Part shown: positions 42,941-51,796 of the stretch, piece after piece
Layout: every line of letters starts with the position of its first letter
Position numbering within the stretch: the stretch's first letter is position 1
Source: Anaerolineales bacterium
GTDB taxonomy: Bacteria > Chloroflexota > Anaerolineae > Anaerolineales > Villigracilaceae
Assembly (NCBI GenBank): GCA_026928255.1
Contig: JAIXKJ010000003.1
Span: forward strand, 521,833 to 585,832
Direction of reading: 5' to 3'
DNA: 64,000 nucleotides
Translations under genes and position numbers: made by a program
The notes under the pieces: model-generated
Databases searched by the model: none
The model's input: only the letters and a program-made list of their open reading frames with translations
What the model was told of the DNA's origin: nothing

Positions 42941-43039
42941 GCGGATTCTCCTTGGGTGAAGTTGCGGATAATTGTCAGACAAATATTGCCATAAAATGCA
43001 AAAAATTCATAGGGTGGGCGTCCGCGAGATTTTAGACTC

Positions 43040-43660
43040 TTACGCTTTATGAGACTCTAATTCCGCTTCCATTTGGCGCACTAATTCCAAATCTTCGGGG
43101 TTGTCGAGGTCGAGTCCGAGCGAGGGGAGTTCGACGACTTCCACGCGCGCGCCGGATTGAATTGCGCGTTCGCAATGTCGCTCAAAAGAGTTTTCGCCGA
43201 AGTCATATTCAATCTGCCCGGCGGGGACGATGAGCATGGCGTTTGTCCCTTTTTTATGGCGGTCGGGCGCGATGACGACGACGGGCGGCTTCGCGGCGCT
43301 GTCAATCAAAGTCCGCACGTCTGCCGCCGAAACGAAGGGAAGGTCAATGGGCAGAATCAACACGCCGCGACTGGCGCGCGTTTTTGCAATGATGGACGCT
43401 TGCGCTAAGGCGTTGTTCAAATGCGGCTGACCGTCCTCTTGAATTGTGTTTGCGCCGCAACTGCGGGCGATGGACAGCGCTTGCGGGTCGCGGCTGACGA
43501 CCATCACCTTGTCCACTTCGTCCATCTCGACCAGCGTCCTGACGGTGTGTTCCAGCATTTTTTGATTGAGCGCGGCGCGCTCGTCTTCGGTCAGCGTTCC
43601 CGCAAGGCGCGACTTTCCGCGCCGCAACGGTTTAACAGGCACGATTGCCCAAAGCGACAT
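43040..43660 (-). CDS. cofC: 2-phospho-L-lactate (or PEP) guanylyltransferase CofC/FbiD
   Basis: 206 residues. Nucleotidyltransferase features: IVPVKPLRRGKSRLAGTLTE, VLILPIDLPFVSAADV, and IAPDRHKKGTNAMLIVP. It makes the activated lactyl-2- or enolpyruvyl-diphospho-5'-guanosine used by CofD. Bacteria commonly use PEP (FbiD activity), in agreement with the reductase-like nitroreductase next door. It is 1 nt downstream of cofD. Confidence 0.93.
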   Translation of the reverse strand: MSLWAIVPVKPLRRGKSRLAGTLTEDERAALNQKMLEHTVRTLVEMDEVDKVMVVSRDPQALSIARSCGANTIQEDGQPHLNNALAQASIIAKTRASRGVLILPIDLPFVSAADVRTLIDSAAKPPVVVIAPDRHKKGTNAMLIVPAGQIEYDFGENSFERHCERAIQSGARVEVVELPSLGLDLDNPEDLELVRQMEAELESHKA

Positions 43661-43661
43661 A

Positions 43662-44576
43662 TCATAAACTCCGTATAAATTGCAGCGTTTCTTCCGCTAA
43701 GCGCGCGCGGTCGGCAGGGTGATTCATGCGCGTATTTGCAACCAACGTCGCGCAGCCGAGATTTTGGATTTTATTTTCCAGCGCCGCGTCTTCGACGTCC
43801 AAAATGAATCCGCGCAGGATGGCGCGATAATGTTCGGCGACGGCGTAAGCGGACGGCTCGATGCCGAGTTCGGCAAACATTTTCGCCGCCGGCCCCTTGA
43901 TCGTCTTTCCGCCAATGATGGGCGAAACGGCGAAGACCGGCTTTTCAATTTCTTTGACGACTTGCAGAATAGGGTCAATGCTCACCCACGGGTTAGACGG
44001 ACAAAAGATAACCGCGTCGGCAGAACGCAACGCCTCTTTCACGCCGACGGCGGGTTGCGCGGATGCGACTCCTTCAAACCTGAAGCCTTTCACGCGCGGC
44101 TGACATTGACGATGCACAAAATATTCTTGAAACGCCAATTCGCCTTCGTCGCTGTCCACGACGGTTCGCACGGCGGAATCGGTCATCGGCAAAACAGTCG
44201 GCTTGATGCCCCACGCCGCGCAAAAATCTTTAGTGATTTGCGAAAGCGCTTCGCCCGCTTTCAGCCGCCGCGTCCGTTCGAGGTGAGTTCCAATGTCGGC
44301 GTCGCCCAAACGAAACCAAGCGGGTCCGCCTAATTTCTCCACGTTAGAAATGACGTTCCACGTTTCGTCGGCGCGTCCCCAGCCTGTTTCGGAGTTCGCC
44401 AACTCCGCCAGCGTGTAACAGACCGTGTCGAGGTCGGGACAAATGGACAAGCCTAGATGTTCAAAGTCGTCGCCCGTGTTAACGACGACGGTTAAATCTT
44501 CGGCAGGGAGGATTTGGGCGAGTCCGTGCGCGAGTTTTGCGCCGCCGACTCCGCCCGCTAAGGCTGTGATTTTCAA
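43662..44576 (-). CDS. cofD: 2-phospho-L-lactate transferase CofD/FbiA
   Basis: 304 residues. N-terminal ITALAGGVGGAKLAHGLAQI, VVNTGDDFEHLGLSICPDLD, and FCPSNPWVSIDPIL, PIIGGKTIKGPAAKM are family signatures. It joins the GDP-activated intermediate to FO to make F420-0 or dehydro-F420-0. Start is TTG 44576, overlapping the nitroreductase stop as TTGA. The FO synthase genes (cofG/cofH) are not in the window. Confidence 0.94.
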   Translation of the reverse strand: MKITALAGGVGGAKLAHGLAQILPAEDLTVVVNTGDDFEHLGLSICPDLDTVCYTLAELANSETGWGRADETWNVISNVEKLGGPAWFRLGDADIGTHLERTRRLKAGEALSQITKDFCAAWGIKPTVLPMTDSAVRTVVDSDEGELAFQEYFVHRQCQPRVKGFRFEGVASAQPAVGVKEALRSADAVIFCPSNPWVSIDPILQVVKEIEKPVFAVSPIIGGKTIKGPAAKMFAELGIEPSAYAVAEHYRAILRGFILDVEDAALENKIQNLGCATLVANTRMNHPADRARLAEETLQFIRSL

Positions 44577-45205
44577 ATAGAGCCGCCTTCTTCGTCAATA
44601 AAAATGGAAATTTCTTCGAGCGGTTTTCGTTCTCGCGCTTGCGGAATCTCCGACGGCTTGCCGATGAGGAACATGGCTTGCGGCTCCCAAGTCGGCGGCA
44701 GGTTGAGAATTTCGCTCACGGCGTTTTGCGCGAACATCGGGCTGCCGAGCCAAACGCCGCCCAAGCCTTTGGCGTGCGCGGCGAGCAACAATTGCATGCC
44801 CGCGTTGGCGACGGATTGCGCGGCGAGCAGACGTTCGGCGCGTTGACGGCGTTCGTCGGGATAGCGCCGCATTTCGGACATGTCGGCGCAGGCGACGACG
44901 ACGACGGGCGCGCCGCCGATTCGTTCGCGCGAGCGGCGCGTCAATTTCTCTATCGTCGCAGGCGGCGTTTCGTCGGCTGCGAGCGATTTGCGAAATTCTT
45001 CCGTCATCTTCTCCGCGAAATTTGCGATGGACGTTTTCTTCGTCAGCGCCGCGAAGCGCCAAGGTTGGCGATGATGCGCGGAGGGGGCGAAGGTTGCGGC
45101 GAAGAGAAGTTCCCGAATTGTGGAATCAGGAATCGGGTCCGCTTTGAAGCGGCGGATGGAACGTCGCGTTTTGAGGAACGCGAGGAGATTATCCGTTTCC
45201 TGCAA
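44573..45205 (-). CDS. Nitroreductase-family protein, FbiB C-terminal-like
   Basis: 210 residues. LLAFLKTRRSIRRFKADPIP and FAPSAHHRQPWRFAAL are the FMN-binding starts; AKGLGGVWLGSPMFAQNAVS the later flavin loop. In actinobacterial FbiB this domain is fused to CofE and reduces dehydro-F420-0; here the two are separate genes around a PPOX gene. Start TTG 45205 is inferred, since the frame has no ATG near the conserved beginning; it overlaps the PPOX gene by 17 nt. A general nitroreductase role is the alternative. Confidence 0.75.
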   Translation of the reverse strand: MQETDNLLAFLKTRRSIRRFKADPIPDSTIRELLFAATFAPSAHHRQPWRFAALTKKTSIANFAEKMTEEFRKSLAADETPPATIEKLTRRSRERIGGAPVVVVACADMSEMRRYPDERRQRAERLLAAQSVANAGMQLLLAAHAKGLGGVWLGSPMFAQNAVSEILNLPPTWEPQAMFLIGKPSEIPQARERKPLEEISIFIDEEGGSI

Positions 45206-45581
45206 AGGAGGTCGGCTGAATTTTGAAGATGAGTCGCTTTTGTCCTTCGCCGAATTGCCACGGCGCGCCGTTGTAGCGCATGGAGAGCATGTTGATGTGG
45301 TCGTCCGCGCCTTCGTTCGTAACGGAAACGACTTTGCCTTGCATGCCGACGTAGCGATAAGGGTTTTTGGGGTCTTGAATAACGAGCGCGACTTTGTCGT
45401 TGGCTTGCATGTTGCGGGCTTTGACGCGCCCTTCGGCGGTGTTGACGAGGATGTAATCGCCTTCGACGTCGAACCAGACCGGGCTGAGTTGCGGCGTTCC
45501 TTTGTCGTTGACGGTGGCGAGGCAGAGGAAGGATTTGGTTTCGGGGGCGAATAGGTCTGCAAATTTTTCGGGGAATGTCAT
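45189..45581 (-). CDS. PPOX-class F420-dependent oxidoreductase
   Basis: 130 residues, a split-barrel flavoprotein of the pyridoxamine-phosphate-oxidase-like group: LCLATVNDKGTPQLSPVWFD, VNTAEGRVKARNMQANDKVA and DPKNPYRYVGMQGKVV. Relatives bind F420 and reduce biliverdin, menaquinone or xenobiotics. Its place among cofC-cofE supports F420. It has an AGGAG site before ATG 45581 and a possible own promoter upstream. Confidence 0.9.
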   Translation of the reverse strand: MTFPEKFADLFAPETKSFLCLATVNDKGTPQLSPVWFDVEGDYILVNTAEGRVKARNMQANDKVALVIQDPKNPYRYVGMQGKVVSVTNEGADDHINMLSMRYNGAPWQFGEGQKRLIFKIQPTSFAGNG

Positions 45582-45608
45582 TATGGTCTCCTAACTTAAT
45601 TTTTGCTT

Positions 45609-45632
45609 GCGCGTTCGTTATACCAAACGCGC
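45609..45632 (-). promoter_or_regulatory. Inverted repeat around a TATAAC box before the PPOX gene
   Basis: GCGCGTT (45609-45615) and AACGCGC (45626-45632) are perfect inverted arms. The minus-strand TATAAC between them could be a -10 box, so a repressor bound here would block transcription of the PPOX-cofC part. Confidence 0.4.
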
Positions 45633-45687
45633 GTAAGATTTCTATTAGAGCATGTCTGAAAACTAAACGCGAATTGCGCGACAAAAA

Positions 45688-46455
45688 TTATCGAAACATG
45701 TCCAATTCTTTGGCGCGGATTAGGTCTTGCAGCGAGCCGTCGGTTAGCGGGTAGGGAAATCCGCGCACATGGGCGACGGGCGTGCCTTCGGCGGCTTGCC
45801 CGATGACGAGGGAAGCGGCGGCGGCGAGTTCGTCCGCCGCGCCGATGACGGTGGCTTTTAGCGTGTAGCCAAAAAGGTCGGTTTGCCCGCGTTCGTCTAT
45901 CAAGGCGGGGACCCCGCTCAGCCCGATGCACACGCCGACTGTTCCGTTGCGCCAGGCGCGCCCGTGCGAATCAATAATCATCACGCCGACGGTTTTTTCC
46001 AGCTTGCGCCAAATCTCTTCGCGCAAACGCCGCGCCGAAGCGTCGGGGTTTTCTGGGAGGAGGAGGACGTATTCCGCGTTTTCTTTGCCTTCGCCCGCGA
46101 CGTTGGAATGGTCAATGCCCGCGTTGGCGCAGACGAAGCCGAGTTTGTGTTCGACGACGATCACGCCCTTGCGGATTCGCAACACTTCGGAACTTTCGCG
46201 CAAAATCAATTCGAGCAGACGCGGGTCTTTATCCACAAGCGGCGCGAGGTCGAAGGCGGCGGCGGACGGGTAAACGTCGGCGAGGTTGACCATGCGCCCT
46301 TCGGCTTTGCTGACAATTTTTTGCGCCAAGACGAGGACGTCGTTATCTTGCAATTCGAGGTTAGATTCCGCCAACGATTTGAGCAAAATTTCCGCGAGGT
46401 CGTCGCCTTCGCGGATGAGCGGAATATTTTTGAGGACGTTCAAAACGAGGGACAT
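45688..46455 (-). CDS. cofE: Coenzyme F420-0:L-glutamate ligase CofE
   Basis: 255 residues from ATG 46455. IPLIREGDDLAEILLKSLAE, VLVLAQKIVSKAEGR, HSNVAGEGKENAEYVLLLPE, and VGVMIIDSHGRAWRNGTVGV are CofE signatures. It adds glutamates to F420-0 by GTP-dependent amide and gamma-glutamyl bonds. Short form without the FbiB nitroreductase fusion. It starts 1 nt after npdG and is separated from the PPOX gene by 106 bp. Confidence 0.95.
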   Translation of the reverse strand: MSLVLNVLKNIPLIREGDDLAEILLKSLAESNLELQDNDVLVLAQKIVSKAEGRMVNLADVYPSAAAFDLAPLVDKDPRLLELILRESSEVLRIRKGVIVVEHKLGFVCANAGIDHSNVAGEGKENAEYVLLLPENPDASARRLREEIWRKLEKTVGVMIIDSHGRAWRNGTVGVCIGLSGVPALIDERGQTDLFGYTLKATVIGAADELAAAASLVIGQAAEGTPVAHVRGFPYPLTDGSLQDLIRAKELDMFR

Positions 46456-46456
46456 C

Positions 46457-47131
46457 TTATTTTGAAACGCCGGTAATTTTGATTCCCGCGTGAGTCGAGC
46501 CGTATTTTTTGTTGATGCCAATCAGCACGCTGGTTAAGCCTTCGAGGACGACAGAGTTGGCGAGCGCGCCCGCGTCCCAGCCGCGCAAGCCTGCGGCTTC
46601 TACTAAACGCAAGACGTTCTCTCGCGCTTCTTTGCTTGTGCCTGTTACCAGCACGTCGCATTCGACGTCTTCGCCGCCGAGCAGATGTTCATGCGAGATG
46701 TTTTGAAACGCGGCGCAGACTTGAACGCCTTCGCCGAGAATTTCTCGCGCCTCTTGCGCCGCCGAGCCTGCGGCGGGCATTTGCACGGTCGCCACTTTGG
46801 GCGGGACGAGCGGGACGGTTACGTCCACGAGGATTTTTCCTTGCAAGGATTCTTTCAACGATTCGAGCGTGTCGCGGTGAGCGGAGTACGGAATGGTCAA
46901 CACGGCGATGTCGGCTTTTTGCGCGGCTTGGGCGTTGCTCGCCCCCGTAATCGAGGAATCCGCGCCGAGCATTTCCGCGACTTCTTTTGCGGCGGCGACG
47001 GCTTTTTCTTCCGCCCGCGAGCCGATGATTACGCGGTAGCCGGCTCGCGCCCAACGATACGCCAACCCTTTGCCTTCTTTGCCCGTTCCGCCTAAAACGG
47101 CGATGGTCGCTAAGATTGAATCGTCTGTCAT
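46457..47131 (-). CDS. npdG: F420H2:NADP+ oxidoreductase (NpdG)
   Basis: 224 residues. Rossmann start IAVLGGTGKEGKGLAYRWAR with GSRAEEKA (NADP phosphate binding), then DIAVLTIPYSAH and KILVDVTVPLVPP, and the C-terminal WDAGALANSVVLEGLTSVLI. It passes hydride between NADPH and F420, giving reduced F420 for the LLM and PPOX enzymes. ATG 47131 (AGGAG 5 nt upstream) is preferred over TTG 47134. Confidence 0.93.
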   Translation of the reverse strand: MTDDSILATIAVLGGTGKEGKGLAYRWARAGYRVIIGSRAEEKAVAAAKEVAEMLGADSSITGASNAQAAQKADIAVLTIPYSAHRDTLESLKESLQGKILVDVTVPLVPPKVATVQMPAAGSAAQEAREILGEGVQVCAAFQNISHEHLLGGEDVECDVLVTGTSKEARENVLRLVEAAGLRGWDAGALANSVVLEGLTSVLIGINKKYGSTHAGIKITGVSK

Positions 47132-47165
47132 CAAATCTCCTAAAAATTTATTTTTTGAGTCTTGC

Positions 47166-48512
47166 TTAAGCCTTGACGTTTTCTTCGTATTTGCTCCAAA
47201 TGCGCGGAGCGATCTCCCGCGCGCGCGCCGTGATTTCGGCTTCGTCGAGAGTCAGCAATTGGCGGTCTTTCATCAAAAATTTTCCGGCGACCATCGTGCT
47301 GGTTACCATGCTTTGCTGAAAACCGAAGAGGATGTGCCAAGCGACGTTGCCTTCCGTCAGCGGCGTAAACGGTTGATAATCTACGAAGATTAAGTCCGCC
47401 GCGGCGCCGACCGCGAGTTGACCGAGCGACGTTTCGGGGAAATAGGCTTGCGCGAGCGCGGCGTTGTTATACGCCGCCATCTGTTGCACGTCATAGCCGT
47501 TCATGCGGCGCGGGTCGCGGTGTTCGACTTTGTGAAGCAAATACGCCGCCTTCCAGTCGTCCCACATTGAATTTGTAAACCCGTCATTGCCGAGACAGAC
47601 TTTGATTCCCATCCGCAACATGGATTCGACGGGAGCGACGCCCACGCCGTTGTTCATGTTCGAGCGCGGCTGATGTGAAAGCCATGCGCCGCTTTCTTTG
47701 AGGATTTCCATTTCGCGCGCGTCAAAGTGGACGCCGTGCGCGACGATGGTTTTTGGATTCAAGATTCCGTGATTGTGCAAACGGTCAACGACGCGCATGT
47801 TGGATTTTTGCAAACTGTCGTATTCGTCCGAATCGTGTTCGGCGGCGTGGACGTGGAATCCCGTCCCTTCGGGGAGGGCGGCGGCGCAGGCTTGCAAGGT
47901 TGCGCCCGAAAGAGTCAGGCTGGCGTGAAGCCCGAAGGCGGCTGCCAAGCGCGGATGAGGATTCGCGGCGAGGCGGCGCATAAAGCGGACGTTTTCTTCA
48001 ATTCCCGCGTTGGCTTTTCCCGCGCCGCCGCGATCGGTTACTTCGTAACATAACGCGCCGCGCAATCCGCTTTTGTCAATCGCGTCGGCGATGATGTCGA
48101 GCGAGCCGTCAATGGCGTTGGGCGAGGCGTGATGGTCGAAGAGGGTCGTCGTGCCGTGCTTGACGGCGTCAACGAGGCAGAGCAAGGCGGAGTAGCGCAC
48201 GCCTTCCGCGTCGAGGGCGCGGTCGAGGGGCCACCATAATTTTTCGAGAATTTCGGGGAAGTCTTTCGGCGCGGCGCCAGGGATGCCCAAGCCGCGAGAG
48301 AAGGCGCTGTAAAAATGCGTGTGCGCGCAGATGCCTCCGGGCATGACGTATTGCCCGTCGGCGTCCGTTGTTTTGGCTTTGGGATGTTTCTTCGTCAGCG
48401 CTTTGGTCGTCCCGATTTCTTTGATGCGCCCGCCTTCGATCAAAATGGCGGCGTTGGCGAGGACGCGGTTAGGCGTTTCCCAAGTGATTAAGTTTGCGTT
48501 TGTAATGAGCAT
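47166..48512 (-). CDS. ssnA: SsnA-like amidohydrolase
   Basis: 448 residues. Metal ligands: ICAHTHFYSAFSRG, FHVHAAEH, VAHGVHFDAREM and CLGNDGFTNS; the HGTTTLFDHHASPN segment marks the SsnA group. These cyclic deaminase/chlorohydrolase-like enzymes are commonly found with selenium-dependent molybdenum hydroxylases, here the XDH genes of the same strand. The true substrate is unknown. It is followed 34 nt later by npdG and starts 1 nt after the NACHT-like gene. Confidence 0.88.
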   Translation of the reverse strand: MLITNANLITWETPNRVLANAAILIEGGRIKEIGTTKALTKKHPKAKTTDADGQYVMPGGICAHTHFYSAFSRGLGIPGAAPKDFPEILEKLWWPLDRALDAEGVRYSALLCLVDAVKHGTTTLFDHHASPNAIDGSLDIIADAIDKSGLRGALCYEVTDRGGAGKANAGIEENVRFMRRLAANPHPRLAAAFGLHASLTLSGATLQACAAALPEGTGFHVHAAEHDSDEYDSLQKSNMRVVDRLHNHGILNPKTIVAHGVHFDAREMEILKESGAWLSHQPRSNMNNGVGVAPVESMLRMGIKVCLGNDGFTNSMWDDWKAAYLLHKVEHRDPRRMNGYDVQQMAAYNNAALAQAYFPETSLGQLAVGAAADLIFVDYQPFTPLTEGNVAWHILFGFQQSMVTSTMVAGKFLMKDRQLLTLDEAEITARAREIAPRIWSKYEENVKA

Positions 48513-48513
48513 G

Positions 48514-51030
48514 TTAATTTAATCCGTATTCGCTGGGGTGGGGCAGTTTGACTCCCGCCGCGCCGAGTTCCCACAAAAGGTTGAATGTCGCTTCGCGCAG
48601 TTCGGGGTCGTCTTTGTACATGGCTTCGTAGAGTTGTTTTAGCACGGTGTCTTGCGGCGTGTATTTTAGGAAGGGAAGCGCGGCAAGGCGGACTTCGGGG
48701 TTGTCGTCTTTTAAGGCGAGCAAGAGCAAGTCGGTGGCGGGGACGCCGGGCGAAACGCCGATTCCTTTTTTCGCGGCGAATTCAATCAGCCAGGGCGTTT
48801 CGTGCGGCGCTTTGAGTTTCGTCGGCGCGAGGTTGCCGCCGTTTTCTTTGGCGTCTAACACTTCGGTGGCGGCGTTGCGGACGACCCATTGTTCGTCTTC
48901 AATTTGGACTTTCTTCAACAAGTCAGTCGCCCAATCTTCGCGGACGCGCCCCAAACCGTACAGCACGGCGCGGCGCAGAAGAATGTCGTTGATGGTAACG
49001 CCGTCGCGCAACATGGCGTAGCCTTCGGTCGGGTCGTTGGCGAGCGCTTCGCTGGCGGCGCGGCGCACGTCTTCTTCGCCGTTGAGCAAAGCGCGGGCGA
49101 CGATTTCAAGCGCGTCGTTTGTGCCAAGCGCAGACAGCGCCATGCAGGCGGCGCGTTTTACGGAAAGGCTGGGCGCGTCTATCGCGTTTTCTAAAACGGA
49201 CAAAGATTTGACGTCGCGCGTCGCGCCGATTCCTAAAATGGCGAGGCGCGCCAACTCAAACGAATTAGACGCGGCAAATTGACGGAACAGAGCCGCCGCA
49301 CTGGCGTCGCCGCTGTATGCAAACGCCGCCATCGCCTGTCCGCGCAGGTTGAGCGGGACGCCTTCGGTTTGTAAAATCGCGGCGAGCGTGCCGAACATTT
49401 TTCCGCGCCACGCCGCTTTTTTGGGCGCGTCTCTCAGCCAACGCGCCGCCGCAAATAAGGGGCGGTGCATGGGCAGGCGCGAAAATTCGAGCATGGCTTG
49501 AACGAGTCGGTCGGCTTCTCCGCGCGCGGCGATGAAGCGCATGGCGAGGTATTTTCCAGACCAATCGGGTTGGTCGAGCAGCGCTTCTTCCGCGCCGTGA
49601 TCGGACAGCGCCAAGGCGGCGAGGTAGCCCGCGAGGACAGGGTGCGCGAAGCGCATCCGTTCGCGGGATTCGACGAGCAACCCGCTGTCTCGCATTTTTT
49701 CGACGAGGCTGAGGCTAGGCGCGGCGGCTTTTTCGGACTTTTTGCCTTTCTTCGGCGCGGGCGCTTCTTCCGCCCCCAAGCCGATTTCATCCTGCGGAAG
49801 CGTTTCTGTCGGCTCGAACGACTTCACCCACTCTTTCGCTTTATAGGGGTCAAAAATTGGCGCGGAACTGGACACGACTTGCATGGCGAGCGTTTCCAGC
49901 GCGGCAATCGGCGTGTTCGGCGGCGAAAGGCGGCGGATGTGCGTGGCGATGGATTCTAAAACGGAGGGACCTAAACTGTCGCCCGCATAAGCGTTCCAAA
50001 TTTTCAGCGTCAATTCCAGCGGCGACATATTCAGCGACGACGAAGCCAGCCACGAGTCGAGCAGCAGCGAGTCAACTTGTTCGATTTCTTGCGACCAGGC
50101 TTCCAACGCGACGGTGCGCGACCAGAGGTCGCTCCACTGAGCGAGGAATTTTTGCGCGCCGATTTCGGTCCACGAGCATAAAGCCAGCGGCGCAAAACCG
50201 AGCGGAATTAATCCGTCTAAATATTCGGGCGCGCCCGAAACGACGACGCGCGTTTTGGGGTAGGCTTTGAGCAAGGCTTTGAAAAATTCGGCGACCAGCG
50301 TTTGTTCGTTTGGCGGAATTTCGTCGTAGCCGTCGAGGATGAACAAGACGTCTCCGCTTTTGAAAGCGGATTGAACGAAGGCGGGAATTTTTCCGCGATC
50401 AAACAGCGGCGCGTGTTCGGCGGCGGCTTCGTTGACGACGGTCAGCGGGTTTTTGGAATCTTGCGCGGGGAGTTTCAAATCGGCGACGTGAAAATAGAAC
50501 GGCGTGTGATGTTGAAACGCGCCTAATTTTTCGTTGCGGTTGGCGGCGAGGCTGGCAAGGTGCGCCAACGCGACGGACTTTCCGCTGCCGGGCTGACCGA
50601 TGACAACGACGTTCGCGTCGCCCAGCAGCGCTTGCGGAAGGGTGAGCGTCTGCGGTTGATAGACGGCGGCGATTTCGGGCCAGGCGGGCAAGTAGGGCAG
50701 CGTTTGGGTAACGACGTCTTCAAAGCGGTTTGCGCCGCCCGGTTCGACGGACGCAGGCGGGGCGAGCAACAGCGGCTCTTGCAGAATTTCATCCAGCGCG
50801 AAAAGCGGCGCGGCGAGGTGAGTCCCTTGCGCGCGACGCAAAATTAAGCGACGATGATTTTCTTCCACCGTGCTGGCTTTGCGAATTTTCGTCTGCTCTT
50901 GTTGTTCCGTCAAATTTCGACGAAATTCTTCGAGCATTGGGCGGGCGCGCCCCAGTAAAAACCAAATGACGCTGGCGGAAAGAAATCCGATGAAAAAAGA
51001 GGCGGGGTCAATGAAGCGTAAAAAAGGCAT
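48514..51030 (-). CDS. Membrane-anchored NACHT-like NTPase with HEAT repeats
   Basis: 838 residues from ATG 51030. An N-terminal helix (ASFFIGFLSASVIWFLLG) anchors it. The NTPase has Walker A VVIGQPGSGKSVALAH and Walker B DVLFILDGYDEIPPNE, the DGxDE form of NACHT proteins, then a winged-helix-like region and a Lys/Ala-rich linker. From about 560 to the end are HEAT-type repeats (LARLAILGIGATRDVKSLSV, VRRAASEALANDP). Such STAND NTPases often sense an invader or signal through the repeats. The neighbours are housekeeping, and no effector domain is visible. Confidence 0.8.
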   Translation of the reverse strand: MPFLRFIDPASFFIGFLSASVIWFLLGRARPMLEEFRRNLTEQQEQTKIRKASTVEENHRRLILRRAQGTHLAAPLFALDEILQEPLLLAPPASVEPGGANRFEDVVTQTLPYLPAWPEIAAVYQPQTLTLPQALLGDANVVVIGQPGSGKSVALAHLASLAANRNEKLGAFQHHTPFYFHVADLKLPAQDSKNPLTVVNEAAAEHAPLFDRGKIPAFVQSAFKSGDVLFILDGYDEIPPNEQTLVAEFFKALLKAYPKTRVVVSGAPEYLDGLIPLGFAPLALCSWTEIGAQKFLAQWSDLWSRTVALEAWSQEIEQVDSLLLDSWLASSSLNMSPLELTLKIWNAYAGDSLGPSVLESIATHIRRLSPPNTPIAALETLAMQVVSSSAPIFDPYKAKEWVKSFEPTETLPQDEIGLGAEEAPAPKKGKKSEKAAAPSLSLVEKMRDSGLLVESRERMRFAHPVLAGYLAALALSDHGAEEALLDQPDWSGKYLAMRFIAARGEADRLVQAMLEFSRLPMHRPLFAAARWLRDAPKKAAWRGKMFGTLAAILQTEGVPLNLRGQAMAAFAYSGDASAAALFRQFAASNSFELARLAILGIGATRDVKSLSVLENAIDAPSLSVKRAACMALSALGTNDALEIVARALLNGEEDVRRAASEALANDPTEGYAMLRDGVTINDILLRRAVLYGLGRVREDWATDLLKKVQIEDEQWVVRNAATEVLDAKENGGNLAPTKLKAPHETPWLIEFAAKKGIGVSPGVPATDLLLLALKDDNPEVRLAALPFLKYTPQDTVLKQLYEAMYKDDPELREATFNLLWELGAAGVKLPHPSEYGLN

Positions 51031-51035
51031 GGCGT

Positions 51036-51734
51036 TTAATTGGCGAAGAGGATGCGTCCGCAAGAGGGACAATAGGTTAGTTTTTGCGCGCGCGCGTTTT
51101 GTTGCAGCGCGGCGTTGATGGCGCTTCCGCAGGCGGCGCAGGCGTCGTCTTCCACTTGCGCGACGGCGACTCCGCGCTTTTGTTTGCGGAGTTCGTCGTA
51201 GGCGAAGAGCGTGTCCGCCGAGACGGGGGCGAGCGCCGCTTTGCGTTCTTGCGCGAAGCGTTCGCTTTGTTCGAGCAAGCCGTTTCGTTCGACGCTTAAA
51301 TCTTGATGTTCGTTTTCGAGCCGCGCGCGGACGGAGTTTAATTCGCTTTGCGCGCTTTGCGCTTGCGCCTCGCGCTCTTCCGCATCCGCCAGCGCTTCGA
51401 GTTCGCGCTCTTCCAACTCGCCTTGACGTTTTTTCAGCGAGACGATTTCTTTTTCTAAATCTTGCAACTCTTTGGGATTTTTGATTGCGCCGCCGTATAA
51501 ACTCGCGTTGGATTGTTCGATTTTGACGCGAAGCGCTTCGACTTCCGCCGCGAGATTTTTCAACGTCAGCGCGGATTCTCGATTCTGCGCCTCCGCCTGT
51601 TTGAAGCGTTCTTGCGCGGATTTCAACTCTTTGTTGTCTTCGAGCGTTTTTTGAATCGCGCTCAACCGCGTTTTGACGCGATCCAGTTGGCTGTCAATTT
51701 GTTGCAGGCGAAAGAGTCCCAGAGATGCGCTCAT
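51036..51734 (-). CDS. Coiled-coil protein with C4 zinc ribbon (DUF164/CT398-like)
   Basis: 232 residues. Residues about 8-170 form an antiparallel coiled-coil hairpin; the C-terminal ribbon is CAACGSAIN...LTYCPSCGRILF (CxxC-CxxC). This is the CT398/DUF164 family, found in most bacteria and of unclear function. The start at 51734 is 6 nt from a minus-strand TATAAT, so it is likely leaderless and heads the long minus-strand run. Confidence 0.92.
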   Translation of the reverse strand: MSASLGLFRLQQIDSQLDRVKTRLSAIQKTLEDNKELKSAQERFKQAEAQNRESALTLKNLAAEVEALRVKIEQSNASLYGGAIKNPKELQDLEKEIVSLKKRQGELEERELEALADAEEREAQAQSAQSELNSVRARLENEHQDLSVERNGLLEQSERFAQERKAALAPVSADTLFAYDELRKQKRGVAVAQVEDDACAACGSAINAALQQNARAQKLTYCPSCGRILFAN

Positions 51735-51740
51735 AGGTGA

Positions 51741-51746
51741 ATTATA
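51741..51746 (-). promoter_or_regulatory. -10 box (TATAAT) for leaderless zinc-ribbon gene
   Basis: Minus-strand TATAAT, 6 nt before ATG 51734; the same spacing as ruvB, recJ and the PLD-like gene. Confidence 0.55.
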
Positions 51747-51796
51747 CTCGCCGCTTTCTAAAAATGACCTTTTGAAACGGTTAAGCGACGAAACCG

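Noticed and set aside
45206-45562. N-terminal extension of the nitroreductase frame
   Set aside because: It is a Ser/Thr/Lys-rich out-of-frame reading of the PPOX gene and has no domain; TTG 45205 is the likelier start.
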